Positions 41,703-49,449 of a stretch of DNA of 64,000 bases are shown here, in pieces; the stretch's first letter is position 1, and each line of letters opens with the position of its first letter. The position numbers and the translations under genes were made by a program. Under the pieces are notes generated by a model. It saw only the letters and a list, made by a program, of their open reading frames with translations. It searched no databases and was not told where the DNA came from. Source of the DNA: Aquisediminimonas sp031376385 (lineage in GTDB: Bacteria; Pseudomonadota; Alphaproteobacteria; Sphingomonadales; Sphingomonadaceae); NCBI GenBank assembly GCA_031376385.1, contig JANMDQ010000019.1:18341-82340 (forward strand), read 5' to 3'.

Positions 41703-41709
41703 CCTTGGG

Positions 41710-42081
41710 TTAAAGCCCAGCCACAAAAGCCTTGTAACCAGCCTCATCCATCAACCCGTCCAGCTGCCCCGCATCATCGAGTGTCAGGCGAAAAAACCAG
41801 CCAGCGCCTTCGGGATCACTGTTCACCAGCGACGGATCATCAGCGAGCGCGGTATTGCCTTCTGTCACAGTGCCGCAGACTGGTGCATAAACATCAGACG
41901 CAGCCTTCACGGATTCCACAACGGCTGCATCGCCGCCTTTGGTGACAGCAGCACCTTCGCTCGGCACTTCCACAAACACGATATCACCCAGCTGTTCCTG
42001 AGCATAAGCTGTAATGCCGACCGTCGCAGTCGCGCCGTCAACGTCGATCCATTCATGTTCATCAGTATAATATCGGGTCAC
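41710..42081 (-). CDS. gcvH: Glycine cleavage system H protein
   Basis: The 123-residue protein carries the lipoyl group (K59 in AVVESVKAASDVYAP) that shuttles aminomethyl and reducing equivalents between P, T and L proteins. N-terminus YYTDEHEWIDVDGATATVGITAYAQEQLGDIVFVE is canonical. It overlaps gcvT by 4 nt. Confidence 0.97.
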   Translation of the reverse strand: MTRYYTDEHEWIDVDGATATVGITAYAQEQLGDIVFVEVPSEGAAVTKGGDAAVVESVKAASDVYAPVCGTVTEGNTALADDPSLVNSDPEGAGWFFRLTLDDAGQLDGLMDEAGYKAFVAGL

Positions 42082-43196
42082 GCGGTGGCTCCTTTGCGGT
42101 GATAGCGGTGGGGGGTGAAGGGCATGGCAGCGACGGTTAGCGGCACGCGCCTGCCCCGCACGTCAGCTTCAAGGGCAGTTCCAATGGCCGACACATCCGT
42201 TTGCACAAAACCCATCGCGATGGGGGCTTGCAGGCTTGGCGAGAAGCCACCTGAGGTGACAACGCCAACCTTTAGTTCGCCTTCGAAAATCTCCGCACCT
42301 TCGCGCACTGGCTGGCGGCCCTCAACGGTAAAGCCGACGCGCTTCTTGTCAGCGCCGCTCGCCAGCGCGCCCAAGATGCGGTCAGCGCCAGAAAATCCGC
42401 CTTCGGCGCGGCGGCGCTTGGAAATAGCAAAGGATAGATCGCCTTGCACAGGGTCAATCGCGTCATCCAGATCATGCCCATAAAGCGGCAATCCGGCCTC
42501 CAGCCGCAGACTATCCCGCGCGCCGAGGCCGATGGGCTTGACCTCTGGTTGCGCGCAGAGTGCATCGGCCAATGCCTGAGCCTGCGCAGCGTCCACCGAA
42601 ATCTCAAACCCGTCCTCGCCAGTGTAGCCCGACCGGCTGATCCAGACCGGGTGTTCGCCCCAGAGGAAGTGATCAGCCTCCATGAAAAACAGGCGCTCCA
42701 CGCCGCGAACGACGCGCGCCAAAGCGTCTACGGCTTTTGGCCCCTGCAATGCGAGCAAGGCCCGGTCTTCCAAATGATTGAGCGTGATTTCATCCGCAAG
42801 GACTTCGCGGAGATAGCCAATATCTTCCCATTTCACTGCGCCGTTCACGACCAGATAAAGCCCCGTGGGTGTGGTTGTGACCATCAGATCATCAAGGATG
42901 CCGCCTTCTTCAGACAGCAGCAGCGAATAGCGCATTTTGCCCGGCTTCAACGCGCTGATGTCGCCTGGAACGATGGCCTCCAGCGCGTCCGCCACCCCGT
43001 CGCCTGACAGGATCAGCTGGCCCATGTGCGACACATCGAACAGGCCGGCACTTTTGCGCGTCCAAAGATGTTCGGCCATGATCCCTTCATACTGGATCGG
43101 CATGGAATATCCTGCGAAATCAACCATGCGAGCGCCGCGCGCGCGGTGCCAGTCCCCCAGCGGCAATTCCAATATCTCTTGAGTCTCTTCGCTCAT
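42078..43196 (-). CDS. gcvT: Glycine cleavage system aminomethyltransferase
   Basis: The 372-residue protein transfers the aminomethyl carbon from GcvH to tetrahydrofolate. Visible family blocks: PLGDWHRARGARMVDFAGYSMPIQYEG, FDVSHMGQL, SRSGYTGEDGFEI, GLGARDSLRLEAGLPLYGHDL, VTSGGFSPSLQAPIAMGFV. ATG at 43196 follows a GGCGGGACGG region; a TTG five codons upstream is less likely. It is the first gene behind the glycine riboswitch. Confidence 0.97.
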   Translation of the reverse strand: MSEETQEILELPLGDWHRARGARMVDFAGYSMPIQYEGIMAEHLWTRKSAGLFDVSHMGQLILSGDGVADALEAIVPGDISALKPGKMRYSLLLSEEGGILDDLMVTTTPTGLYLVVNGAVKWEDIGYLREVLADEITLNHLEDRALLALQGPKAVDALARVVRGVERLFFMEADHFLWGEHPVWISRSGYTGEDGFEISVDAAQAQALADALCAQPEVKPIGLGARDSLRLEAGLPLYGHDLDDAIDPVQGDLSFAISKRRRAEGGFSGADRILGALASGADKKRVGFTVEGRQPVREGAEIFEGELKVGVVTSGGFSPSLQAPIAMGFVQTDVSAIGTALEADVRGRRVPLTVAAMPFTPHRYHRKGATA

Positions 43197-43250
43197 CAAC
43201 CGTCCCGCCAAACAGAGTCGCAGAGAGCAAGGCGGATTGCCTCACTCCTC

Positions 43251-43436
43251 TACCCCCTCTGTCACGGAACCTGAGAGCTTTCGCGCTGGCCTGAACCCGC
43301 GCTTACACCTTCGGTGGTTGCCCCAAATGGAACAACGCTTTCCAGAGTATCGCAATAACGAACGCGGTCCTTTTGCCTGAGAGATTCCGGGGCGGTTGCT
43401 CCTTCGGCGGTGAGGTTATCCCCACGCTCTCCCGCG
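43251..43436 (-). promoter_or_regulatory. Tandem glycine riboswitch
   Basis: Read on the minus strand, two glycine aptamers follow each other. The first contains GGATAACCTCACCGCCGAAGG, then AATCTCTCAGGCAAAAGGAC. The second contains GGCAACCACCGAAGG and GCTCTCAGGTTCCGTGACAG. The paired CCGAAGG...CTCTCAGG blocks are the hallmark of the gcvT-type element. It lies in the leader of gcvT-gcvH-gcvPA-gcvPB and should turn the operon on when glycine is high. Confidence 0.93.
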
Positions 43437-43639
43437 TCGTCGACGATGGCAGAGTATTGGACGGCGAGCCGCGCTGAGTCAACTGGCCTTGATCGAATGC
43501 AAGTGCCGGGCGAGTGATTTGAACGAAGTAGGGAATTTACCGGGCATTTCTGCGCCAGGTTACACTATAATCGCACATGCAGGAGTGCCGCAGTTCCCGT
43601 CAATCTGTCTAAAATATGTCGCACCGAATCTGCGCCATC

Positions 43640-43670
43640 CGTCATTGCGAGCGAAGCTCGGAAATCCAGC
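43640..43670. repeat. Single arm of the CGTCATTGCGAGCGAAGC repeat
   Basis: CGTCATTGCGAGCGAAGCTC then GGAAATCCAGC matches one arm of the element at 49685-49768. No inverted partner is seen nearby, so this is a solo or decayed copy. Confidence 0.7.
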
Positions 43671-43691
43671 AAAATATGCCCTCCATTGCAA

Positions 43692-43706
43692 GAACATCTT
43701 GCGAAC
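43692..43706 (-). promoter_or_regulatory. LexA-like box, copy 1 (GAAC-N7-GAAC)
   Basis: GAAC-ATCTTGC-GAAC, i.e. GTTC-N7-GTTC on the minus strand, the form described for alphaproteobacterial SOS boxes. No TATAAT or clear gene follows it on the minus strand. It may belong to a degenerate copy of the unit at 43984. Confidence 0.45.
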
Positions 43707-43735
43707 GTTCATGCACCCAACCTCTATGGCTGTCG

Positions 43736-43948
43736 TTATGGGCATATGGTGTAAAGACTGGAATAAGGGAATTGGAGCCGAAGGTCACAAAAGTCACACG
43801 AAAACGCACTTTTCATGAACAGATGTTCATATTGCGAACACCGCCGTTCCCCGGCCCTTCGGCTGCCTGCGCCGGAGAACTTGGCCACCAAGCCCGCAAA
43901 GCACCCGATCACGCGCCGCACCGAATCAAAGAGAGTGTCAAACCACAT
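43736..43948 (-). CDS. Possible small protein behind a LexA-like box
   Basis: The 70-residue frame starts 36 nt downstream of the LexA-like box at 43984-43998. Its N-terminus (MWFDTLFDSVRRVIGCFAGLVAKFSGAG) is amphipathic to hydrophobic with basic residues, the kind of sequence seen in small membrane-active SOS peptides. The C-terminal half contains FSCDFCDLRLQF. There is no good RBS and no recognised family. Coding is uncertain; the region could equally encode an RNA. Confidence 0.25.
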   Translation of the reverse strand: MWFDTLFDSVRRVIGCFAGLVAKFSGAGSRRAGERRCSQYEHLFMKSAFSCDFCDLRLQFPYSSLYTICP

Positions 43949-43983
43949 CCCAACAGCGCACCAGAAAATGTCCTACATTGCAA

Positions 43984-43998
43984 GAACATTATAAGAAC
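43984..43998 (-). promoter_or_regulatory. LexA-like box, copy 2, containing TATAAT
   Basis: GAAC-ATTATAA-GAAC on the plus strand; on the minus strand GTTC-TTATAAT-GTTC, with a perfect -10 hexamer TATAAT inside the 7-nt spacer. A repressor bound here would cover the promoter. No good -35 is seen. The pattern fits the alphaproteobacterial SOS box (GTTC-N7-GTTC). Confidence 0.5.
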
Positions 43999-44200
43999 AA
44001 TAGGCGCAATGTCTCATGTGTTGGGGGGTGCTGACAGGCAGGTCTCGGTCAGGATTGCGGGAAAGCTGCCGTTCTAATGGTGTCCAAACCTTTCGGCTGT
44101 GACACTGCGCGTCCTGCCGTAGACGGAAGCTTCCGGAACGGCCAGCGCTCATCACGCCCATTCCGACCGAAAGCCCACCAGACATAACCGAGAGTTGTTC

Positions 44201-45268
44201 TCACTGCGAAAAAGAGGCCGCTTCCCGTGCCCAACGCTCAATCGCATTCTTATTGTCGACAAACCAATCTCTGAGCCCGCCAGTAATCCGCGCGCCTTCG
44301 AGGATCCGATTTTGTTGCTCTTCAAAGCTCTGCAGATTGTCGATCGGCGGGGTATCGGCGACCAACATTAGGCCTGAATTTCCCCCGGCCCGCTTGTTCA
44401 CGGTCGGCACCGGCCGATAGGGCGTACCACTGAGATCGGCCGCCATCACGCTTGCAAGACGTGTAAAGAGCCCGCCCCAACCATGGAAGTTGATGTTGGC
44501 GTTGCCCTCGCGCAGTTGATGCACCAATCGTGTTTGGGGCAAAAATGACCATTTGGGCAAAGCAGCGGGCGCGAAGATCATGGTCTTACTTTCGACCGGC
44601 CGGCCCACTTTGAGCATAGAAGGGCCGGGTTCCAAGCGCACGCCAAAATCACGGAGGAGGCTGACGTACTTGGCGTTGAATGCCTCGATCTCGGCAACCG
44701 GCACAGCTTCGTATCCGCGCCGTGCTTTCGTGATGGCTTGGTTCAGCAGCGCTTGCTTGTGCTTTAGACGCACCGACACTTCACCTTCTTCGCGGTTTGA
44801 CCGGTCGCCAATAAACTGAGCGATTTCCTCGTAGCTGATGGCCAAGTTAAACTTACCGGCGAACTCCGACGCCAGCCCTAGATAAGCTTGGGGAGCGACC
44901 AGCACGGTATGCACTGCCTGCGCCTCGCCACATGCGATCAGGGCTGCGACCTCTTCCAGATAGGACTCAGCCTGGCGTGGCTGGGGATCTGTATCGAGCT
45001 TGTTTTCAATTAAAACAATTGTTCGACCGGCCTCGGACTCCAGATGGAGCGTTATATCGATCTCACGCCTATTATGTAGGCGACGCTTGCTGTGCGCGAC
45101 GGTACTGTCCTTCCACACTAATGACTTTCCCAGCTCGGCGGTGACTCGACCGATAAACCAAGTGACAAAAGCAGGTGAGCATTTCAATTCTTCCACTAAA
45201 AGAAGATCAACGTCGCGCTCCGTCGCGTGCGTCAACGTCAGCATTGTGTCGATTAGTGCTGCGGCCAT
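44201..45268 (-). CDS. PD-(D/E)XK nuclease-family protein (PDDEXK_4-like)
   Basis: The 355-residue protein has the PD-(D/E)XK pattern: D71 (RREIDITLHL) followed by E88-x-K90 in IVLIENKLDTDPQPRQAESYLEEV, the layout of the PDDEXK_4 group. A helical region and an unrecognised C-terminal half (FHGWGGLFTRLASVMAADLSG) follow. Such proteins are often linked to restriction or phage defence, but no methylase or partner is nearby. ATG at 45268 is 8 nt after AGGAG; a GTG two codons upstream is too close to the RBS. The gene stands alone in an accessory stretch between core operons. Confidence 0.78.
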   Translation of the reverse strand: MAAALIDTMLTLTHATERDVDLLLVEELKCSPAFVTWFIGRVTAELGKSLVWKDSTVAHSKRRLHNRREIDITLHLESEAGRTIVLIENKLDTDPQPRQAESYLEEVAALIACGEAQAVHTVLVAPQAYLGLASEFAGKFNLAISYEEIAQFIGDRSNREEGEVSVRLKHKQALLNQAITKARRGYEAVPVAEIEAFNAKYVSLLRDFGVRLEPGPSMLKVGRPVESKTMIFAPAALPKWSFLPQTRLVHQLREGNANINFHGWGGLFTRLASVMAADLSGTPYRPVPTVNKRAGGNSGLMLVADTPPIDNLQSFEEQQNRILEGARITGGLRDWFVDNKNAIERWAREAASFSQ

Positions 45269-45459
45269 TGGCACCGCTCCTAAAGTAATTGCGCAACCGC
45301 TAGGCAGTTGCCCATCCTGCGGTCAACGTCCATCGCCACTCGCCTATGGCGGGCTATGCCTTACCGGTCGAACTGCCTGTCAGCTAATGTCCGCTATCGC
45401 GGTTTTATCAAGCGTACAACTAAGACGACTTTCTTGTCGACTCCCGCCACCCACCTTTT

Positions 45460-45497
45460 GTCACCCAAGCCCCCGAGCCGGGGTGACGCTTTTTTTT
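45460..45497 (+). terminator. Rho-independent terminator-like hairpin, orphan
   Basis: GTCACCC (45460-45466) pairs with GGGTGAC (45481-45487), with an inner CCCC/GGGG pairing, followed by CGC and eight Ts (45490-45497). It would stop plus-strand transcription, although the nearest plus-strand gene upstream is the 3' half of yqeY-rpoD far away; the adjacent gene runs the other way. Confidence 0.6.
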
Positions 45498-45532
45498 CGT
45501 GCCGTACTTAAGAAGCGGGCCCCCGAGTCAAG

Positions 45533-45578
45533 GCTCTCCTGAGCTTCGCCGAAGGGCCCAGGGTGACGGATCCGGGTC
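45533..45578. repeat. Solo arm of the TCCTGAGCTTCGCCGAAGGG repeat
   Basis: CTCTCCTGAGCTTCGCCGAA then GGGCCCAGGGTGACGG belongs to the same broad class as the inverted repeat at 4001-4091 (CCTGAGCTTGTCGA). Only one arm is clear, with a short GTGACGGATCCGGGTCAC hairpin (about 45562-45580) after it. Confidence 0.55.
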
Positions 45579-45664
45579 ACCGATAGAGGGACGGCGATTT
45601 GAGGTTTTACCCATGCCCGACAGTATCTTTTACATCTGAATTGACCCGACAACGAAACAGAATT

Positions 45665-46327
45665 TCAAACACGCCCACTGTACCCCATCAGCTCCACCGC
45701 GCGCAGGCGCCAGCCTTCGAACAGCACATCCATGGCGGCCAGAGGAGCCAACGCGGCTGGATCGCGTTTGTGGTCGCCTGCGACGAGCAGTCCGAACACT
45801 CGCGCAACGTTCCAATCCGGCAGGGGACGGTCGACAAGACTCACCATGTCGCCTTCCGCCGCGATGCCTTCCTCAATCACCCGGTAATACCATCCGCTGC
45901 GGCGCGTTTTGACCATCATTGCGGGCAGAGTCGGCCAATCCATCCGTGTGCCTTGTTTCCAGCAGGGTTGTCGGCCCTGGCTGATCTCAACAAGCGCAGT
46001 GCCAAGGCGAAAACGGTCGCCGATGCAGACTTCATCCTCCAACAGCCCCCAAGTCGACACATTTTCGCCAAACGCCCCCGGAGCGTTAAGCAAAGGATGG
46101 CTGACCGCTTGCCCCGCCCAATGGGCATAATGATCGCCCGGATAATGATGCAGCGCCTTATCGGGTCCGCCGTGCACGGTGAGGTCGGCCTGTTCGTCGC
46201 CCTCTATTCCCAGAAAACCAATGCGCGCTGGGCCAGTGATCGCGGATTTCGCAATCGCACTCCCCAAGCCCCGGTCAAGCGGCCTTACTTTTCCAGCGAG
46301 AAGCGCGAGGATAGTGTGAGACGTCAC
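45665..46327 (-). CDS. MOSC-domain protein, YiiM-like
   Basis: The 220-residue protein matches MOSC proteins of the YiiM type: GIEGDEQADLTVHGGPDKALHHYPGDHYAHW, GAFGENVSTWGLLEDEVCIGDRFRLG, and the conserved Cys in ISQGRQPCWKQ, which in MOSC domains handles sulfur or a molybdenum-cofactor ligand. E. coli YiiM reduces N-hydroxylated compounds using a similar domain. GTG start with GAGG just upstream. It lies 9 nt after the lipoprotein gene and is probably co-transcribed. Confidence 0.85.
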   Translation of the reverse strand: MTSHTILALLAGKVRPLDRGLGSAIAKSAITGPARIGFLGIEGDEQADLTVHGGPDKALHHYPGDHYAHWAGQAVSHPLLNAPGAFGENVSTWGLLEDEVCIGDRFRLGTALVEISQGRQPCWKQGTRMDWPTLPAMMVKTRRSGWYYRVIEEGIAAEGDMVSLVDRPLPDWNVARVFGLLVAGDHKRDPAALAPLAAMDVLFEGWRLRAVELMGYSGRV

Positions 46328-46336
46328 CGCCTCACA

Positions 46337-46975
46337 TCACCGCGTCGCGTTATATTGCAACTGTTCTTGAGTGAGTTGGAAACCAACCAGCACTTCAAAG
46401 CTTGCGCGCTGAACAGCTTCCTTGACCGTTGGGTCAGCCAGTGGGTCAATCGCCGCATCATCGTCACCGGCTTTGCGCTTGCGAGTGATGCGGTCGCGCA
46501 CTTCGACGGGCAGCGTTGCAGCGGCGCGAGTGATGGAAGATGTGCCTGTGCCAGATGTGCTGGCGCGTGCTTCGCCGTCATTGAAATTCAATGCGACGCG
46601 ACTCACGCTTTTCGACACCACAATCCGCCCACCGCGCACGATGGTGGTAAAATAAGGAATGACCACTTCGCGAGCGCCACTGGTGCTGGTCCGGCGCGCT
46701 TGCACATCGAACGTGATGTTCGTGATCACATTTTCGCCCGTTTCATTGCAGGTGGAACGTACATTGGTGAGGTTGGCCACGACATCAATTGCGCGTGCAT
46801 CGCGGCTGCTGGGCGGGTTGAAGATTGTAATGTCGCCCGTTTGCGCTGGCACGGCAATCGCGGGGCAGGCCGAGCGTGTGACGCTGATTCCGCCAGTCGA
46901 ATCGATGTCACCATCGCGCGAACATCCTGAGAGAGCTGTTGCGCCAGCCAGAGCAAGCATCGATATTTTCTTCAT
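46337..46975 (-). CDS. Hypothetical lipoprotein
   Basis: The 212-residue protein has a lipoprotein signal peptide ending in a lipobox (MKKISMLALAGATALSGC, Cys18). The mature part has a beta-rich composition with TNVRSTCNETGENVITNITFDVQARRTSTSGAREVVIPYFTTIVRGGRIVVSK in pieces, resembling sphingomonad envelope lipoproteins of unknown function. The start at 46975 was picked for the signal peptide; the RBS is weak. It is divergent from ispH. Confidence 0.8.
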   Translation of the reverse strand: MKKISMLALAGATALSGCSRDGDIDSTGGISVTRSACPAIAVPAQTGDITIFNPPSSRDARAIDVVANLTNVRSTCNETGENVITNITFDVQARRTSTSGAREVVIPYFTTIVRGGRIVVSKSVSRVALNFNDGEARASTSGTGTSSITRAAATLPVEVRDRITRKRKAGDDDAAIDPLADPTVKEAVQRASFEVLVGFQLTQEQLQYNATR

Positions 46976-47073
46976 TGAAACCACAAACAACATCCTTTGG
47001 CGGCTGATACGATGGTGCGGTATAGGAAGGCGCTTTCGCTGCTGCAAGCAATCGCGTAGGGGCCACTGCCATC

Positions 47074-48021
47074 ATGACTGAAAAACCTGACCTTCTTCTC
47101 CTCATCGCTGCCCCGCGCGGCTTCTGTGCTGGCGTTGACCGCGCCATTCGCATCGTCGAACTGGCGATCGAGAAATACGGCGCGCCTGTCTATGTCCGTC
47201 ACGAAATCGTCCACAATAAATTCGTCGTCGATAGCTTGAAAGCCCACGGCGCGATTTTCGTTGAGGAGCTGGATGAAGTACCTGACGATATGCCCGTCGT
47301 CTTTTCCGCCCACGGCGTACCCAAAGCCGTGCCCGCAAAGGCCGATGAACGCGGCCTCGATTGGCTCGACGCCACATGCCCGCTCGTTTCCAAGGTGCAC
47401 CGCCAGGCCGAACGCCTTGTGGAAACGGGCCGCCACATATTGTTCATTGGCCACGAAGGCCACCCCGAAGTGATTGGCACATTCGGCCAAGTGCCGGATG
47501 GTATGATGACATTGGTCGAAACCGTGGATGATGTCGCCAAGGTTAACCCAGCAGACCATGATAACCTGGCGTTTCTGACGCAAACCACGTTGTCAGTGGA
47601 TGATACCGCCGACGTCATCGCGGCCCTCACCGCGCGTTTTCCCAACATTCAAGCGCCGCGCGGTGAAGATATTTGCTACGCGACGTCCAACCGGCAAACG
47701 GCAGTCAAGGCTGTGACTGAACGGGCGGAGAAGCTGCTGGTGATTGGTGCGCCCAATTCTTCCAATTCTCTGCGTTTGGCAGAATTGGGCCAGCGGCGCG
47801 GCTTGCCTTCAAAGCTCATTCAGCGCGCGGCGGAAATTGATTTTGACTGGCTCGGCACGCCCAAGATATTGGGGCTGACTGCTGGGGCCTCTGCCCCCGA
47901 ACTTCTCGTCCGCGAAGTGGTCGATTTGCTTGCCGAGCATTTCAATATCACAGAGGAAACCGTCAAAACCGCAGAAGAGCATATGATATTCAAACTGCCG
48001 CGTCAGCTTTCCGACGCCTGA
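47074..48021 (+). CDS. ispH: 4-hydroxy-3-methylbut-2-enyl diphosphate reductase
   Basis: IspH performs the last step of the MEP isoprenoid pathway, making IPP and DMAPP with a [4Fe-4S] cluster. The 315-residue protein has the three cluster cysteines: C18 (PRGFCAGV), one in DATCPLVSKVH (near 101) and one in EDICYATSNRQ (near 202). SAHGVPK and GAPNSSNSLRL are also present. It heads the ispH-thrB-rnhA run. Confidence 0.97.
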   Translation: MTEKPDLLLLIAAPRGFCAGVDRAIRIVELAIEKYGAPVYVRHEIVHNKFVVDSLKAHGAIFVEELDEVPDDMPVVFSAHGVPKAVPAKADERGLDWLDATCPLVSKVHRQAERLVETGRHILFIGHEGHPEVIGTFGQVPDGMMTLVETVDDVAKVNPADHDNLAFLTQTTLSVDDTADVIAALTARFPNIQAPRGEDICYATSNRQTAVKAVTERAEKLLVIGAPNSSNSLRLAELGQRRGLPSKLIQRAAEIDFDWLGTPKILGLTAGASAPELLVREVVDLLAEHFNITEETVKTAEEHMIFKLPRQLSDA

Positions 48022-48022
48022 G

Positions 48023-48961
48023 ATGGCGGTTTATACGCATATCGGCGCGGAGGATATGGCAACCATCCTCAGCGAATTTGATGTGGGCGAACTGGTTTCT
48101 GTCAAAGGCATTGCTGAGGGCGTTCAGAACAGCAATTATCTGGTTGATACCACCCAAGCGCGGTTCATTTTGACCGTTTATGAGCAGCAGGTTGATTTGG
48201 CTGACCTGCCCTTTTTTCTTGCCCTACTCGATCATCTTGCTGACAAAGGTTGCCCTGTTCCCAGCACCATTCATAACCGCTCTGGCGGTTCGACGTCCCA
48301 GTGGAATGGCAAAACACTGGCGCTGATTGAGTTTCTGCCAGGCGTTTCGGTCAGCTACCCTACGCCGGCCAAAGCTCGATCCGTAGGAACTGCTCTGGCA
48401 CAAATGCACGTGGCGGCAGAGGACTTTTCAATGTCGCGTAAGAATAGCCTTGGACTCCAAGGCTGGTTTGATCTTGCGGCGAAGTGCGGCGACGATCTTG
48501 ACAAGGTGCAACGCGGACTAAAAAAGCGCGTTACCGACGAATGCGCTCACCTTCGTGCGCACTGGCCACACGATTTGCCAAAAAGCGTTATCCACGCGGA
48601 TTTGTTTCCCGACAATGTGTTGATGAACGGCGATGCTGTTGGCGGCCTCATCGATTTCTACTTCTCTTGCACAGATATTCGCGCATGGGATTTAGCAGTA
48701 ACTCATGCGGCTTGGGCCTTTTCGTCGGATGGCGCTCATTATGACGCGACAATTGGCGACGCGCTGACTGCTGGTTACGAATCGCTTTTGCCGCTGAACG
48801 CAGCTGAACGGGAGGCCTTTCCCATTCTTGCCCGCGGGGCCTGCCTTCGCTTTCTTCTGACCCGTGCATGGGATTGGATGAACACCCCAGCGGATGCGCT
48901 GGTAACGCGCAAAGATCCCATCGCGTTCTTGCGCCGTCTTGATCATTACGCTGCATCATGA
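48023..48961 (+). CDS. thrB: Homoserine kinase (aminoglycoside-phosphotransferase fold)
   Basis: The 312-residue protein phosphorylates homoserine in threonine synthesis. It is the APH-fold ThrB found in proteobacteria: GIAEGVQNSNYLVDTTQARFILTVYE, the catalytic loop VIHADLFPDNVL and the metal-binding GGLIDFYFSCTDIRAWDLA. It starts 1 nt after the ispH stop and overlaps rnhA by 4 nt. Confidence 0.95.
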   Translation: MAVYTHIGAEDMATILSEFDVGELVSVKGIAEGVQNSNYLVDTTQARFILTVYEQQVDLADLPFFLALLDHLADKGCPVPSTIHNRSGGSTSQWNGKTLALIEFLPGVSVSYPTPAKARSVGTALAQMHVAAEDFSMSRKNSLGLQGWFDLAAKCGDDLDKVQRGLKKRVTDECAHLRAHWPHDLPKSVIHADLFPDNVLMNGDAVGGLIDFYFSCTDIRAWDLAVTHAAWAFSSDGAHYDATIGDALTAGYESLLPLNAAEREAFPILARGACLRFLLTRAWDWMNTPADALVTRKDPIAFLRRLDHYAAS

Positions 48962-49413
48962 CCGAACTACCCCGCGTAAAAATTTCCACTGACGGCGCGT
49001 GCAAAGGCAACCCCGGCCCGGGCGGCTGGGGTGCACTGCTCCGCTTTGGCGACAAAGAAAAAGAACTGTCGGGCGGCGAGCCGGTCTCGACCAACAATCG
49101 CATGGAATTGATGGCCGCGATTCGCGCGCTTGAGTCGCTCAATCGCCCCTGTGCTGTCACATTGGTGACGGACAGCGTTTATGTCCGCGACGGAATCACC
49201 AAATGGATTCACGGATGGATGCGCAATGGTTGGCGCACAGCGGACAAGAAGCCGGTCAAAAATGCTGAACTATGGCAAAGACTTGCCGAGGCTGTGAAGC
49301 CGCACAAGATCGACTGGAAATGGGTCAAGGGCCACGCAGGCGACCCCGACAATGAACGCGCCGACGTGCTCGCGAGTGATGCAGCCTTGATTGCCGCGCG
49401 CGAAAATGCATAA
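48958..49413 (+). CDS. rnhA: Ribonuclease HI
   Basis: The 151-residue protein cleaves RNA in RNA-DNA hybrids. The four catalytic acids are visible: D12 (STDGACKGNPGPGG), E50 (NNRMELMAAI), D72 (VTDSVYV) and a final Asp in NERADVLA near residue 136. The WVKGHAGDPDNE loop contains the conserved His. Confidence 0.97.
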   Translation: MTELPRVKISTDGACKGNPGPGGWGALLRFGDKEKELSGGEPVSTNNRMELMAAIRALESLNRPCAVTLVTDSVYVRDGITKWIHGWMRNGWRTADKKPVKNAELWQRLAEAVKPHKIDWKWVKGHAGDPDNERADVLASDAALIAARENA

Positions 49414-49449
49414 ATCCGGTGCCCTGATGGGAAGGGCGGGAGAGTCGAT

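Larger units (their letters stand above)
43437..44200. other. Accessory intergenic stretch with LexA-like boxes
   Basis: About 760 nt without a convincing gene. It contains a single repeat arm (43640-43670), two GAAC-N7-GAAC boxes (43692-43706, 43984-43998), a GAAC-N4-GTTC palindrome (43817-43828) and, near 43780-43810, short tandem AAGTCAC/AAGGTCAC-like motifs. Several short frames cross it on both strands; only the minus-strand one at 43736-43948 has a plausible signal upstream. Base composition looks less coding-like than its surroundings. Confidence 0.5.
45269..45664. other. Gene-free stretch with orphan terminator and repeat
   Basis: About 400 nt between the divergent start of the nuclease gene and the stop of the MOSC gene. 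It contains a hairpin followed by eight Ts (45460-45497) and a repeat arm (about 45533-45578). No gene is visible on the plus strand that the terminator could serve, so a small RNA starting in 45285-45440 is possible. Open frames here are poor. Confidence 0.45.

Noticed and set aside
43489..44077. Two overlapping plus-strand frames in the LexA-box region
   Set aside because: They cross the repeat arm and the boxes, lack RBSs, and their sequence reads like translated non-coding DNA.
45599..46930. Plus-strand frame of 443 codons opposite the MOSC and lipoprotein genes
   Set aside because: Both opposite genes have clear family or signal-peptide evidence; this frame has no domain and no RBS.
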